Assembly (NCBI GenBank): GCA_947034895.1
Contig: OX344763.1
Coordinates: 14,167,001-14,231,000, forward strand
Direction: 5' to 3'
Origin: Rhytidiadelphus loreus
Taxonomy: Eukaryota > Streptophyta > Bryopsida > Hypnales > Hylocomiaceae
DNA length: 64,000 nucleotides
Positions 1 through 10,946 of this stretch are shown here, one piece after another. The notes beneath the pieces are model-generated. The model saw only the letters and a program-made list of their open reading frames with translations, searched no databases and was not told where the DNA came from. Both the position numbers and the translations under genes were made by a program. Numbering within the stretch: position 1 is the first letter of the stretch; each line of letters begins with the position of its first letter.

Positions 1-485
1 TTTACATATGTGACCCCTCCCAAAAAATATATACCCATAAATGTGACCCCCCCAATAAAATATATACCCATAAATGTTGTGGCTTGTTATTCTTGGTTCA
101 CAAGTTTGAAATCCCCAAATATTGAAAATGTACAAATGTATGCCCTTCATTTAATCCCTTTGTTTGTAAATATGATGGCTACACTTTTAATTAATATGAA
201 ACAAGTTTTATTGTTTGGATACCTATGAATGTACACATAAATAAAATTTGAACAAAACCATGAAAACAACTGGGAAATAGCTATGACAATTAATTGTGAC
301 AATTAGTTCCCAACTACACCTTCACGGTGCTTGATGAAGCACATGATGAAAGTTATATGGGAGCTCATGCTGTCACACCCAATCCTTATGGGATATTTGA
401 ACAACCATCTTACTACACCTATCCTATGCATTGTATAATTGATTATATTGAGTTTTGTTCTCTCACGCAATTTATAATGTGTCAA

Positions 486-639
486 TCACACTTGACCATA
501 AATGAATAAAAGGTATTTATCCCTCAATTCCCAAACCCCTTCTTTTGGAGCTCTCCGAAAGTGGTCTACATTGATCAAGAATCCCACATTCTTCATAGTT
601 GGATCTTGTTTTAGAATGGATTCACCATACAAATTCAAA
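486..639 (-). other. Possible short exon, function unknown
   Basis: On the minus strand a roughly 50-codon open segment follows an acceptor-like TATGTTTAG. It reads with ordinary amino-acid composition (LYGESILKQDPTMKN, then GFLINVDHFRRAPKEG) and ends at TGA. The same segment is preserved in the mirror copy at 29280-29433. I recognise no family. It could be the end of a larger spliced gene or a chance open frame. The plus-strand open frames over the same bases look less protein-like. Confidence 0.3.
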
Positions 640-959
640 CTAAACATAATAGAGATTGCATTGGAAAATAAAACGCAACCATGTGAATCATGGATGGTAA
701 ATTTCTTATGTTTGATTATTTTCTTATTGAAATTGCAGAAGTGATGTTATGGTGGGAATCCTCTTTTTGCATGTCAAATCTAATAAGTTGCAACAATAAT
801 TAATAAAATGGCTAAAGATGCATAACCCAAATTTTTAAATAAAAGATGAAAAGGTGCAATACATTTTTATGAAGTGCATTGGTAACTAAAATTTATGTCC
901 ACAATTTTGTGTAAGAGAACTTCAAAGTGAAAGTTTTAGAGGTTCAGAAATTCAAAATC

Positions 960-1190
960 CCGCCCTCTACCCGCAGTCGCCCACCCGCGGTCGTGCAGGA
1001 CCCCAGTACTTCTATAGCCATCAACCCGCGGTCGCCCATCCCCAGTAGCCCCAGACCCGCAGTCACCCTACCCGCAGTCGCCCTACCCGCAGTCGCCTTC
1101 GCAGTCGGCCCTTAGACCCGCAGTCGCCCTCCCCGCGGTCGCTCTCAGACCTGCACGCGCCCCTTTCCGCACTCGCCCCAAGGCGATTGC
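960..1190 (+). repeat. GC-rich minisatellite, GCGACTGCGGGT type, upstream of gene X
   Basis: Irregular tandem array of ACCCGCAGTCGCC-like units (reverse complement GGCGACTGCGGGT) in otherwise AT-rich DNA. The mirror copy at 28625-28960 is about 97 bases longer, so the array length has changed since the duplication. The small frames rich in Pro, Ala and Arg are by-products of the repeat. Confidence 0.9.
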
Positions 1191-1236
1191 GGGTTAATTA
1201 GCTGTCTCCCCACCCGACTTCGCCACTTTCCCTTCT

Positions 1237-1424
1237 TGCTGCGTACTGCCTTTCACCTACTTTACAGTGGCTGATTGCGTGCCCGGGAGCTTGGGTTTTG
1301 AGTTTCACTTACATGTGGCTCATGTTCTTGATTTTATCCATCACTCACTAATCGCTAGATAATACTTTGTGATTTAGGGTTAAGTTTAGCTAGATAATAC
1401 TTTGCGGTTTAGGGTTAAGTTTAG
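1237..1424 (+). promoter_or_regulatory. Putative promoter of gene X with conserved box and telo-box repeats
   Basis: Between minisatellite and start codon lies CTTTCACCTAC, then GTGGCTGATTGCGTGC. The same pair occurs before the kinase gene (about 33690-33732) and gene Z (about 38240-38285). It is followed by two copies of a roughly 37-bp unit ending TTTAGGGTTAAG (1354-1424), a telo-box-like motif known from plant promoters. No clear TATA box was seen. Assignment as promoter is inference from position and conservation. Confidence 0.45.
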
Positions 1425-1456
1425 ATTCCTTGCCCCAAATCTCAAGAGCATCTCCA

Positions 1457-3064
1457 ATGGCGGACCACAAGAAGAAGACCAAGGCAAAAGGAGCCATGCA
1501 CCCTAGGCAACGACGCATCCTTTTGGACCCAGCGTGTGTGGCCTATCGAGGTTGGGATCAAATTACGGGCCACTGGACCGCCAAGACTTGTAAGTCCTTC
1601 ATGGGGTGGTGCCACATCGACAAGTTATTCCCCTATCATCGGCACTACACGAATCGGCGCAACAATACGGCCAATTTGCATCCATGCCGTAATGATGCAT
1701 TTGTGCAACGTTGTATCGAAATTTATCGATACTTGTATGGCACATATTCAGTGCCCAGGAGCGAAGTCCCGTATTTCATATGTGCAATGGTGTATGCGGA
1801 ACTCATTTTGTTTCGAAGCGTGGATTGGAGTTCAATCAAGGGAGTGAAGCATGCTCGCCTTCCACCGACAAAAGACATCCCAAGGGCGGCTCTATCTGCC
1901 AATCCACGTGAAGGGCTAGGCCAGAAGAAAAACTTGAAGGAAGGAGTGCCCGATGAGTAGTTTCATTGGACGTCATCTGATTCATCTTCAGGAGAGGAAG
2001 ACAACCTTGGTGAAGACCCTCCAATGCAGCCCCAAAACATGGCGATGGTGGTTTCTACTTCACAAAATTTACCTCCCCCGAGAATGGAAGAAGAGGGTGA
2101 ACTAGCTAGGCAACCACAAAATCTTGATATTTTGCCTCTTGCTATGGTGAATCCGATTACAGTCCCTCACACTGAAGAAGACGAAGTTTTGCAGTATGTG
2201 CTTGCATGCATGCAAGAAGCAGAAGATGATGTTTTTTGGACAGAGATGGAAACAGAAGAAGATGTGAAGCCTTCTTTGTTCCAATTGGATTGTGTTGATG
2301 ACATGTACCGAAGTGAGGAATTTGTTGAAGATGGAACTGTCCCTGACACAGTAATGTTGGACACCAAAGTTGTTTACAAAGCTCAACTCAAGAAGCTTCT
2401 AAATGAATTGGATGAAAAGCATCTAGAATGTGAGAAGCTTCGCAATCAAGAAACTCAAACTTTGAGTGGAGATATTGTAAATAGCTTACGTACTAAACTT
2501 GAAAGTCGGCAAGTTCTTTTATCAACGCAAATAACAAAGATTTTAGACTTGGAAGCATTTTACCTTAGATTCTCTTCTCGGCATGCTGGAGGATCTAGTT
2601 CTTCTAGCAATGAGTTTGCGAAAGAACGGCTTGCCAAAATTATGGAAGCATGCAAGTTGGAGGAAGATCAGATAGACTTGGAGAAGCAAGGGGTGGAAGA
2701 AGCACGATCAAGATTAAATTCCTTGAAAGCATTAAAGGACAAAGTCCCCCTTGACCGTGTTGCAGAAATGTGTGGTTGGAAAGACGTGGCTACTAAACAA
2801 GCATTGTCTCTTACGGAAGTAGTTGACTTGAAAAAGAAGCTTGGGGTTTCTTTGTCATTGGATCCAAAATTGGAAGAACATCGGGATGCACTGAAGGCGC
2901 TTTTGAAGTTCAAAAAATCATACAAGCAATTTTGGTTGGAAAAGAAGTTGGGGAAGGATGACCGATACCTTAGGAATTTGCAGTTGGAAGGTAGGAAAGT
3001 CTTGTATGAGATGGAACGTGAGGCTCATGACCGCAAAGAAAAGGCCAAAATGGATGTTGAATGA
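1457..3064 (+). pseudogene. Accessory gene X, left copy (HIDKL-domain and coiled-coil protein), one nonsense mutation
   Basis: The frame runs from the first ATG (MADHKKKTKAKG) to TGA at 3064, about 535 codons, broken by one TAG at 1958-1960. The mirror copy has CAG (Gln) there, so this is a C-to-T nonsense mutation. The N-terminal part, roughly residues 30-140, has the signature FMGWCHIDKLFP, an HPCRN motif and MVYAELILFRSVDW. It is shared with genes Y, Z and W/V in this window. The middle is acidic, and residues about 270 to the end are coiled-coil-like, with Leu/Lys/Glu-rich heptads. I recognise no named Pfam family. It sits upstream of a hAT transposase in the same orientation, which suggests a second gene of the transposon. 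Confidence 0.8.
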
Positions 3065-3539
3065 TTTTCATTTTTAGCACATTTTTGAGGACTATGTATA
3101 TTCCATCTTATGTATATATAAAAGGATATTATCCATTTTGAACATTTTAATGCAAGCACATTGAATTCTATGTAGTTTCTTGACAAGAGTACATAAATAT
3201 AGATATGAATTTTTGGTTATTTATGTTTGCAATGTTGTGAAAACTTGAATATTCTAGGAATTTTGGCAAGAAAATGACCTTGGGAGTTCGGACTTTCGGA
3301 ATTAAAAGAGAATTAAAAAAAAAAGGAAAATTCAAAACTTGTCGGATTGGAAAAGAACTTGTTATTGAAGTTCAAAGCAATTGTCACGGCTAGGATGAAT
3401 TGACCTACTCATTGCCACTCTAGGGCAAACACTAGAATTTTTTATTTTCAAGGCTTATTTTTTTAGTAGAAATTCTGAATTCATAGTTTCAATTATAGGC
3501 CCCAAATTACCCCAGGGGATGCAAGAATTATCCAAAAAA
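3065..3539. other. AT-rich spacer between gene X and minisatellite
   Basis: No coding signal seen. It contains the intact 5-bp site at 3114-3118 that corresponds to the target duplication of the 5.2-kb insertion in the right arm. A sequence CAGGGGATGCAAG at about 3513 resembles a hAT start but does not match the hAT ends defined elsewhere in the window. Confidence 0.7.
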
Positions 3540-3830
3540 ATGGCAGTCGCCCGTTCCTGGACCCGCAGTCGCCTGTTTCTGGACCCACAATCGCCCGTTT
3601 CTGACCCGCAGTCGCCTGTTTCTAGACCCGCAGTCGCCTATTACTGGACCTGTGGCGCCCACTTCTGGACCCGCAGTCGCCCACTTCTGGACCCGCAGTC
3701 GCCCACTCCTGGACCCGCAGTCGTCCACTTCTGGACCTGCTGTCGCCCAATTTTGGACCCGTTGTCACCCATCTCCTGACTTATTTCAGGTTTTTGGACC
3801 CGCATTCTCTCATGGGGCGACCGCAGGTCC
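3540..3830 (+). repeat. GCGACTGCGGGT-type minisatellite upstream of hAT1 (left)
   Basis: Units of roughly 20-27 bases such as CTGGACCCGCAGTCGCC, including phrase variants CCGTTTCTGG and CCACTTCTGG. The right-arm equivalent (20743-21072) differs in length by about 44 bases. It lies between gene X and the transposase, a few hundred bases before the transposase start. Confidence 0.9.
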
Positions 3831-4111
3831 AAGGAGTTTTCTTGTATAAAGTTCTAGGGGTACCCCTTGTTTTATCACCTTGGCTCCGTTGATAAAACTC
3901 TTGTCTTGGACCTTCGAAAGAGGCTTCATGCAGACGTTTAACTTCTTCGGAGGGCAACAATCGTGTTTAGAAGGGTTTACAAGACCACTCTAAGCGGGTT
4001 GCTTTGTCATTACATCTTCCATAGTATTAGTGTGATTATTCTAGTCATTTTCTTTGAAGACCTAGTGTTGATCTACTACATGGCTGGACAAGGTGTTGGG
4101 AGGGGGGGACC

Positions 4112-7100
4112 ATGAATGATACGCGGAGGTCCACAAAGGATTGGGACCCTTGGCTAGTACCGTGTACCCCAATTGATAATTCCCCCCATGCTCGAAAATG
4201 CGTGTTTTGTGGGTGGAGCAAAGCATTTGTACGAAAGAGAGCATTGATTCACTTTGGCTATGGCGGCTCGACTACATCGGAGCGTTGTAAGGAGATCCCT
4301 AGAATTGTACAAGAAAAGTTTCGGACTGGCGAGGGGCAAGTTCCAAGGTCCATGAGTTACGAAGAGATGTATGATGCACCGACTAGACATGATGCACTAG
4401 TTAATGTTGTAGAGTCTATTGTTGCACCTACGTTGGATGTCGAAGAAGAAGGGTCTCTCAATCCCTTTGAATCAAATGCAAGACCAAATCCTACGCCTAA
4501 TTTAGTAGATTCTACTGGAACAACGCTTGAGAGAAGGAGGAACATGCCATCTGTTTCTCAGCAAAGAAGCATGGATGAATCATTACAAACAGGCCGCAGA
4601 CAAGAGTTGGATAGGTTGTGGGCTTCTTTCTTTTACGAGGCGAACATTTCATTTAATGTTATGCGCCACCCGGCCTTCGTGAATGCTGTTAAACAAACTG
4701 CAGTAGCTGGATTCGTGTACCAACCGCCACCGTATAATGCGATTCGCATGAAAATGATAGATGTTAAGAAGGCATCGGTTGAAGCCATGGTCTCGGAGCG
4801 GACGAGGGTTTCAATAAGTCAGTATAGAGCGACAATTTGTTCAAATGGTTGGTCCGATACTAATTCGCGGCCGTTACTAAATATGATGTTGGTGTGTCCC
4901 GCCGGGGATGTCTTTTTGGGATCAATGGATAGCACTGGGGAGAAGAAGGATATATCTTACACGACTGAGACGATGGCACGATACATTGAAGAAATTGGGC
5001 CTTCCAACGTTGTGCAATTGTGTACGGACAATGCTGCAGTCATGACGGGGGCGATTGCAAGGTTGGAAGAAAGGTACCCTCACATTTATAGGTAGGGTTG
5101 TGCGGTACATTTTGGACTTACTCTTAGAAGATTGGGGAAAGGATCAGAGAGTAAAGGAGTTGGTAAAAAAGGCTTCATCAATTGTGAAGTTCATCAAGAA
5201 ATACCAACATACTTTGGCGTTGTTTCGGAGATTTTCACCAAACAAAGTGTTGAGACTTCCAAGCAAAACACGTTTTGCCACAAATTTCTTGATGATTGAT
5301 CATTTGGTAGACTGCAAGCAAGCAGTGCACAACGTGACACTGGATGAGACATACATGACGTTCGAGTTGAGTTTGCAAAACCGCAGAAATGGACATTTCA
5401 TTATGGGCAAGGCCAAACTTGCAAGGCAAGATATCCATTCAGAAGAGTTCTGGGTTCAGTGCGACAATTTCCTCCATATGGTAGAGCCCGTTCTGCTTTG
5501 TCTTCGTCATTTTGATGGAAAAGTCCCGGCAATGCCGAAAGCTTTAGTAATGATGACAGCCTTGAAGGAGCACATTTATTCTCTCAAGAATGCTCCATTT
5601 TTCCTTGATCCAGTGGTGGCAACACGATATGAGAAACAATTTGATGCTCGCTGGAGGTTGATGATTACTGACCTACACTATGCGGGGGCACTACTAAATC
5701 CATACTTGAGTGACGTGGAGGCTATTCATAACAATGGCTACGCGAAGGGAGCTTTGAATCGAGTCATACGAAAACTGAGCGTACCATTGAACGTGTCAGT
5801 GGTGGAAGCAATGCAGGAGCTAACTCAATTTGAAGAGAAGACAGGTGCATTCGATCCTTTACATGAGGCTCCCGATATCATTGAATGTCAATTATTGCCT
5901 CATCAATGGTGGAATCGTGTGGGGGGCAATGCTCTTCCAAAAATTGCAAAGCGAATTCTCGGTTTGACGTACTCTACATCTTCGTGTGAAAGGAATTGGA
6001 GCATGTATTCCTTTGTGCACAATAAAGTGCGAAACCGCTTGGCCACGACAAAGGCAGAGACATTGGTGTATATCTACGCGAACAACAAACTTGAACGTCA
6101 AAAACGTGGACACAACCCAGCCATTTTTTACGACCAGATGCTTGCAGATGGAGACGATGAGGACGAGCGTGATGGGCCTTTGTCTTCAGGGGAAGAAGAC
6201 GACGTTGTTCCTGATTTTATGAGAGAACGCGAGAACTGCAGGGATGAAGAGGATCAGTTGCGCAACAATCCTTGGAATGCAATGGTTAGGCCGCCACATA
6301 GTCCTCCACGACCAATATACGGGAATACATTTGATTTTAGTGACGATGGGTATGTTTCTCCGGGAAATTCACCTGTACGCAGTCCACCGCAGAACGTCGT
6401 GCACAATATGGATGCAATTTCGCCGGCACATGCATCACTGAGGAGGGAAAGCACCCCCGACAACAATGACGAAGGCGTACCTATTCCCATGGCACCCGTA
6501 GAGGAAGAAGCTAGATCTCCAATATCAACTAGTTTGCCTCCAAATATGGCCCGCAATTTAAGAATCAGTGCACAAGTTCCAATGAGAAGCGAACATGAAG
6601 AAGAGGCCATCGAAGTCAATGAAGTTGTACACGAGGGAATACCAAATCCCGTTGTATTGAACGCATCTACCCTCGGAACAACTGTTACTACAGATGATGA
6701 TGATGATGTGCCATTGGCATATGTTATGAATCGAAGTCGGAATGTGCCGTTGAATCCAGAGACGACTACAAATGTGGCAACATTGAGGAGGTCTATTCCA
6801 ACCCTTCCAACAAGGCCACCGGTGCGTGGAGGTGCTCTATGGACGATTGATGAAGAGGTTCACGGCTCAGCTCCACAACCCATTCAACCTTCATCCGTGT
6901 CTGGCCCTGGCGAATCATCATTAGGAATCCAGGGGCGCAACAGTAAAGGCCAGAAAAGGCGTATTAGGAGGGTTGACGAGAGGGGACCTCGAAATCCTAA
7001 ACGACCTACTCAAATTGTCCAACGGTGTACCATTGGAGCGGGATGTTCCACCCAGAATGTTGGACAATCAAGTAGAGGAGGGCGACACCCTGCATCCAAC

Positions 7101-7352
7101 ATGGATGGAACTACGGATGCGTTGAGGCTCACGAAACGACTTGTGCAAACTGAAGGGTTAAGTGGTGTAGATACAGAAGTTCGAAATCTGAACTCAGAGG
7201 TAGAGCGTGAGGTACAAATCGAAATAGTAACAAGAGAAGATGATGAAATCGAAAACTCGGGCGACAACAGGAGCAACGAAGAGTCTTACGAAGATACAGA
7301 CCCTAATGCTGATGAGGTGCCGAGCGATTCCACATTCACGCCTGGTGACTAG
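4112..7352 (+). pseudogene. hAT-superfamily transposase hAT1, left copy (nonsense, frameshift, catalytic Asp lost)
   Basis: Domains in order: BED-like zinc finger (C30-x2-C33, then His and Cys, about residues 14-70), DUF659-like core with VVQLCTDNAAV, and the hAT C-terminal dimerisation segment (SSCERNWSMYSF, then RNRL and LVYIYANN). A long acidic tail of about 400 residues follows, unusual for the family. Lesions: TAG at 5093-5095 where the right copy has CAG; a frameshift just downstream, shared with the right copy, so the rest reads in the 5055-7352 frame; and ICSNGWSD where the right copy has ICSDGWSD, which loses the presumed first catalytic Asp. An upstream ATG at 4080 (MAGQGV...) would join this frame if the adjacent G-run had one more G. 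Ends with TAG at 7352. Confidence 0.9.
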
Positions 7353-7875
7353 AGTACTAGAGAAGTAGACAATAATTATAGTTATAGTAATAGTTATAAT
7401 TATAGTTATAAGGTTTTAGCTTATATGTTAGGTAGCAAATCTTTGTAGTTCAAGCTTTGAGCCTTCATCTTGATGTGTAAGGATTTTGTAATGCTTCATC
7501 AAGTATATGAGCATATTAGAGTGAGGGTCAGATTACCGGTTTTAAAATATATGTTGAGTTCTAATTGGTAGGCAGTTAGGTGATGACTGCAACGAGGTTA
7601 TAAAAGTGCAATGCAAGTATGGCTACATTTGAAGTCCGCCTCAAAGCAATATCGATGACTAATTAATATAATCGTTGTTGACATTATTATTGTGGCCTTA
7701 TACTGGGTGAATTTTTGGGATTAGAGAAGTTTGTCCAATTTACATTTCATGGGCTCTATTATTTGCACTTGTAAATTGTAAACCCCAATATAACGTAGCA
7801 CCTAATTCTGCGCTTATAAAACACCTATGTGACGTGTTACTTCAAAGACTGAATATGCCAAACTCAAATCCTAAA
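7353..7875. other. AT-rich 3' flank of hAT1
   Basis: Starts with short ATAGTTATA repeats (about 7376-7420). No gene seen. Likely transposase 3' untranslated and element-internal sequence before the terminal minisatellite. Confidence 0.6.
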
Positions 7876-8215
7876 CTGAACCTGCGGTCGCCCTGGAACA
7901 CGCGGTCGCTGTCTGCTGCTCCGACCCGCAGTCGCCCCTACCTGTCGGACCCGTGGTCGCCCTCAGTACCCGAAGCCGCGGTCGTCCCTTCACCCGAAGT
8001 CGCCCTAAAGCCCTTGACCCGCAGTCGCCCACTCACCCGCAGTCGCCTTCAAGCCTAAACCCGCAGTCGCCTCTATTTTTTCCACCCGCGGTCGCCCCTT
8101 CACCCGAAGTCGCCCTAGCGCCCCAGACCCGCAGTCGCCCCTTCACCCGTAGTCGCCTCAATTTTTCTACCCGAGGTCGCCCAAGGCAGACCTGCATGCG
8201 CCCACACCCGCAGTC
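7876..8215 (+). repeat. Subterminal GCGACTGCGGGT-type minisatellite near the hAT right end
   Basis: Array of ACCCGCAGTCGCC variants ending about 190 bases before the hAT terminus at 8407. The 6.8-kb hAT element at 44162-50937 has the equivalent array at 50463-50750 at the same distance from its right end. Confidence 0.9.
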
Positions 8216-8407
8216 ACCCACGCTGGCTGTCCACATCAGTTCTGAAGCCCTGCCACGTAGGCAAAATCTATTTACCATGGGGTAAAATTTTTTACCCCTC
8301 CGCGACGCGATGTCAAGTAAACTCGACACTTCGTGACACGCGACACGCGACGTCAAACGTCATACACGACGCCTAAACCCAAAAATATGTCAGACAAGAC
8401 AACCCTG
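8209..8407 (+). mobile_element. Right terminus of a hAT element (hAT1 family)
   Basis: These 199 bases are nearly identical to 50750-50937, the demonstrated right end of the 6,776-bp hAT element. They share TTGCCACGTAGGCAAAATC-like sequence, a CGACACGCGACGTC cluster and a final CAGACAAGACAACCCTG. That element ends exactly at the same CCCTG before its 8-bp duplication, which fixes this end at 8407. It lies 1.05 kb downstream of the hAT1 stop codon in the orientation expected for the hAT1 element. The expected 8-bp duplication is GTACCAAC (8408-8415). Its partner and the left terminus are not in the window. Confidence 0.85.
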
Positions 8408-8785
8408 GTACCAACTACAGAACAACGAAACAAATGGGAGAGTGCTAGCAATGTCAATGGACTAATACTTGGAGTAACATTGTTGCCTTTTCCAGGACTA
8501 GGTGCAATTGTGACTCTAGAGACCGGCAGTGTTCATAACCAAAATGTGTATCGAATTACAGTGGGTATGTACCCCTCGTGCACATGCCCGGACTTTACCA
8601 ACATGTGTGTTTCAGCTGTTGGAGGTCGGCAACAATATGTGAATTGCAAGCACTTGTACTACCTGTTTCGGTATTTCTGCAAGATGGACATCCATGAGGA
8701 CAAATTCATTCATGCACCAAGTTTTAGCTTCAATGAATTGAAGCTTCTTCTTGTAAAAGCAGGGATCATCACAGTTCTAGAGTAG
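8408..8785 (+). pseudogene. SWIM zinc-finger gene fragment abutting the hAT end
   Basis: From the base after the hAT terminus an open frame encodes about 125 residues ending at TAG 8785. It contains PSCTCPDF and, about 20 residues on, NCKHLYYLFRYF: the CxC...CxH pattern of a SWIM zinc finger, a DNA- or protein-binding module common in transposon-derived and nuclear proteins. The frame has no start of its own, and the upstream codons belong to the transposon end. It is therefore the 3' part of a gene interrupted by, or left beside, the hAT insertion. Whether a 5' part exists elsewhere cannot be seen. Confidence 0.75.
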
Positions 8786-10221
8786 TACTGGCTGCAGTAG
8801 CAACAAGTATTACATTCTTATTGTATGAACTACCATTTGGTACAATTTATATGATTTGAAGCTTATGAATTAGAAAACGTCCAGGCATTTTACCAGATTT
8901 GGGAGTATGTCCTACAAACCCAAAAAATTGCAAAAGAAATTATGAATGGTTGAACCATTCATGAATCCAAACCAATCATCCAAAGGTGTTCATAATTTCA
9001 TATGAATATGAAAACATTTTTAGCCATGTTCATGTCACTATTTTTTTTTTTTATCAATTTTTTTTGGCTTTGCATTTTTTTTGGGCTTCACCACTCTTTT
9101 TTTTTGGCGCCATTTCATTTTTTTGGCTTTCCTATACCTTTCCTTCCATGTATTGTTCATTGTGTTGTTGTTGTTAACCCCACATTTTTTTAAACTATTC
9201 TTTGCCTAATACCTTATATTAAAATCTCTAGCTAAATTTGGAAGTGGATAAATATGTAAACAATGTTAGGGGAAATAAATGCTTCATAATACACAAAGGT
9301 TTAAGGATTATTTCCAACAATAAATGGACCTGGGTAGGTCGTAGTCAGAATTCTTAGAATCCACAGTAATAGGGGTAGCGGTCATAGGTCTTCTAAATTG
9401 CTTGATATAACCAAAAAATTGTTAAGTTTTGATTTTTTTTTAAAACAATATGTGTTTTCAGTATAAAAGTCTCAAAAACGTAACTCCAGGGCTCTACGCT
9501 CACAAGTTCACCGCTCCAAGCTCACAAGCTCACCGCTCCAAGCTCACATGCTAGCGTCGTTGGAAAATAGTGCATACACTTGTCTTCTTATAACCTCACA
9601 AGTTCATGTGCACCCTACTAGGCATTCAAGCAAATTTTTTAAAGTCTAAACATCTACATGGTTAGGGAATGCAAGGACAAATGTTTCTTTCGTTGTGGAT
9701 ACTAAAAGGCCATGTTTTTTTTTCATACGTACAACACACTTTGAATGGCTTGGGCACTCAAACCCCTAAAAGATTTGATCCATTGGAAAATTAATCAACT
9801 TTGAATATTACATGAATTGAACCTTGGGAATTGTTTGCAATTCAATAACTCCTTTCCATTTTGTTATTAGTTCTATTTGGAATTTTGGGGGGCATATTTG
9901 TTTATCCAAAATCAAAGACAAAGGATTGTGATTGTCACCCCCATTTTGACAACGAAAGGCCTAAACCCTATACCCTAAACCCTAACAAGGGTTTGGAGGC
10001 ATTGCATTAGTCAAAATACTACCTTTGAGTCCGTGGATTGCCTTGACATTTATGAAAACCAAGTCAATGCTTCGAACATTGAAACATTCCTTCATCAATG
10101 AGCACCCGATACTAGTACAACGTCTCTACATTTCCAAATGAAAGAATCCTATGCTTCTGGAAATCAGGAGAGGACTAGAGGACTCAAGAGGGTGAAAACA
10201 AGGCCCAAACTCCCCAAAGTG
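8786..10221. other. AT-rich DNA with no gene recognised
   Basis: Contains T-rich tracts (9041-9130) and short direct repeats of CTCACAAGCTCACCGCTCCAAG type (9500-9550). These begin with CAGGGCTCTACG at 9488, which looks like a hAT start, but no matching opposite end or 8-bp duplication was found. The left end of the family-2 hAT element should lie here or nearby but could not be identified. Confidence 0.6.
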
Positions 10222-10690
10222 TGCTTGGGCGGACCTCGGGGAGGGAAGGGCGGACGGACCCGTCGGAATGGCGGACGGCAGCGTCAAAAATGCGGACGGA
10301 CCCGTTGGAAATGGCGGACGGCAGCGTCGAAAATGCGGACGGACCCATCGGAATGGCGGACGGCAGCGTCGGAAATGCGGACGGACCCGTCGGAATGGCG
10401 GACGGCAGCGTCGGAAATGCGGACGGACCCGTTGGAGCAGGCGGACGGCGGCTTGCAGCACGCGGACGGCGGCTTGCAGCACGCGGACGGCGGCTCCGAC
10501 AGGCGGACGGCCCATCGGAAATGCGGACGGAAGCGTCGGAATCGCGGACGGGGGGTAGTAGGCGGACGGCGGCGGCGGTTAGGCGGACGGCAGCGGCGGA
10601 TTTGGAGACGGATGGGCCGTCCGATTGAGCGGACGTTCGGGTCCGCTTCGCATTGGTTGGGGGAGGTTCGGTGGCGGACGATCTTAGGTT
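10222..10690 (+). repeat. GCGGACGG-type minisatellite upstream of gene Y
   Basis: About 470 bases of GCGGACGG-centred units such as GCGGACGGCAGCGTCGGAAA and GCGGACGGACCCGTCGGAAT. All six frames give long Arg/Gly/Ala-rich open frames that are artefacts of the repeat. It differs in sequence from the GCGACTGCGGGT arrays but occupies the same place relative to the accessory gene. A TATA-like CTATAAGGG follows at about 10704. Confidence 0.9.
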
Positions 10691-10946
10691 TGGTTTCGGA
10701 CGGCTATAAGGGCAGACGGCCTTCTTGTTTTTTCTCACTTCCCTCTCCTTCCTAGGACTCACAACCGTGTTGGATGTGCTACTGTTGCTTCATTGTGCCA
10801 GTTGCTCCTACATGGTGGAGAGGTGGGGTCATTCATCTTTCATTATTGGTTCACATACAAACATTCATTGAAACTTGGGTGGATTGAAGACACATACTTT
10901 TGGTGACTATTTAAATTCAATTGTGGACAAGTTCAAGTTGACAACC

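Larger units (their letters stand above)
1..5615 (+). repeat. Left arm of a large inverted duplication
   Basis: Nearly every base from 1 to 5615 has a reverse-complement partner between 18956 and 29918. Paired coordinates sum to a constant within each block: 29919 for 1-744, 29822 for the gene X block, 24614 just after it, and 24570-24571 across hAT1. The steps in the sum are explained by minisatellite length differences, a 5.2-kb insertion in the right arm and a 1-bp indel. The arms differ by scattered substitutions, at least four in the first 800 bases, mostly transitions elsewhere. The outer limit is not visible because homology runs to base 1. Confidence 0.95.

Noticed and set aside
960..1190. 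Long open frames in the minisatellites (also at 3519, 7953, 10138, 18541, 20721, 33396, 50363) as proteins
   Set aside because: They occur in several frames at once, have repetitive Pro/Arg/Ala/Gly content and follow the repeat unit.
3513..3540. CAGGGGATGCAAG as the left end of the hAT1 element
   Set aside because: It shares only CAGGG with the demonstrated ends, and no 8-bp duplication partner was found.
9488..9560. CAGGGCTCTACG with CTCACAAG repeats as a hAT left end
   Set aside because: Attractive position for the hAT2 element, but it does not match CAGGGTTGACG at 18957 and lacks a matching octamer.
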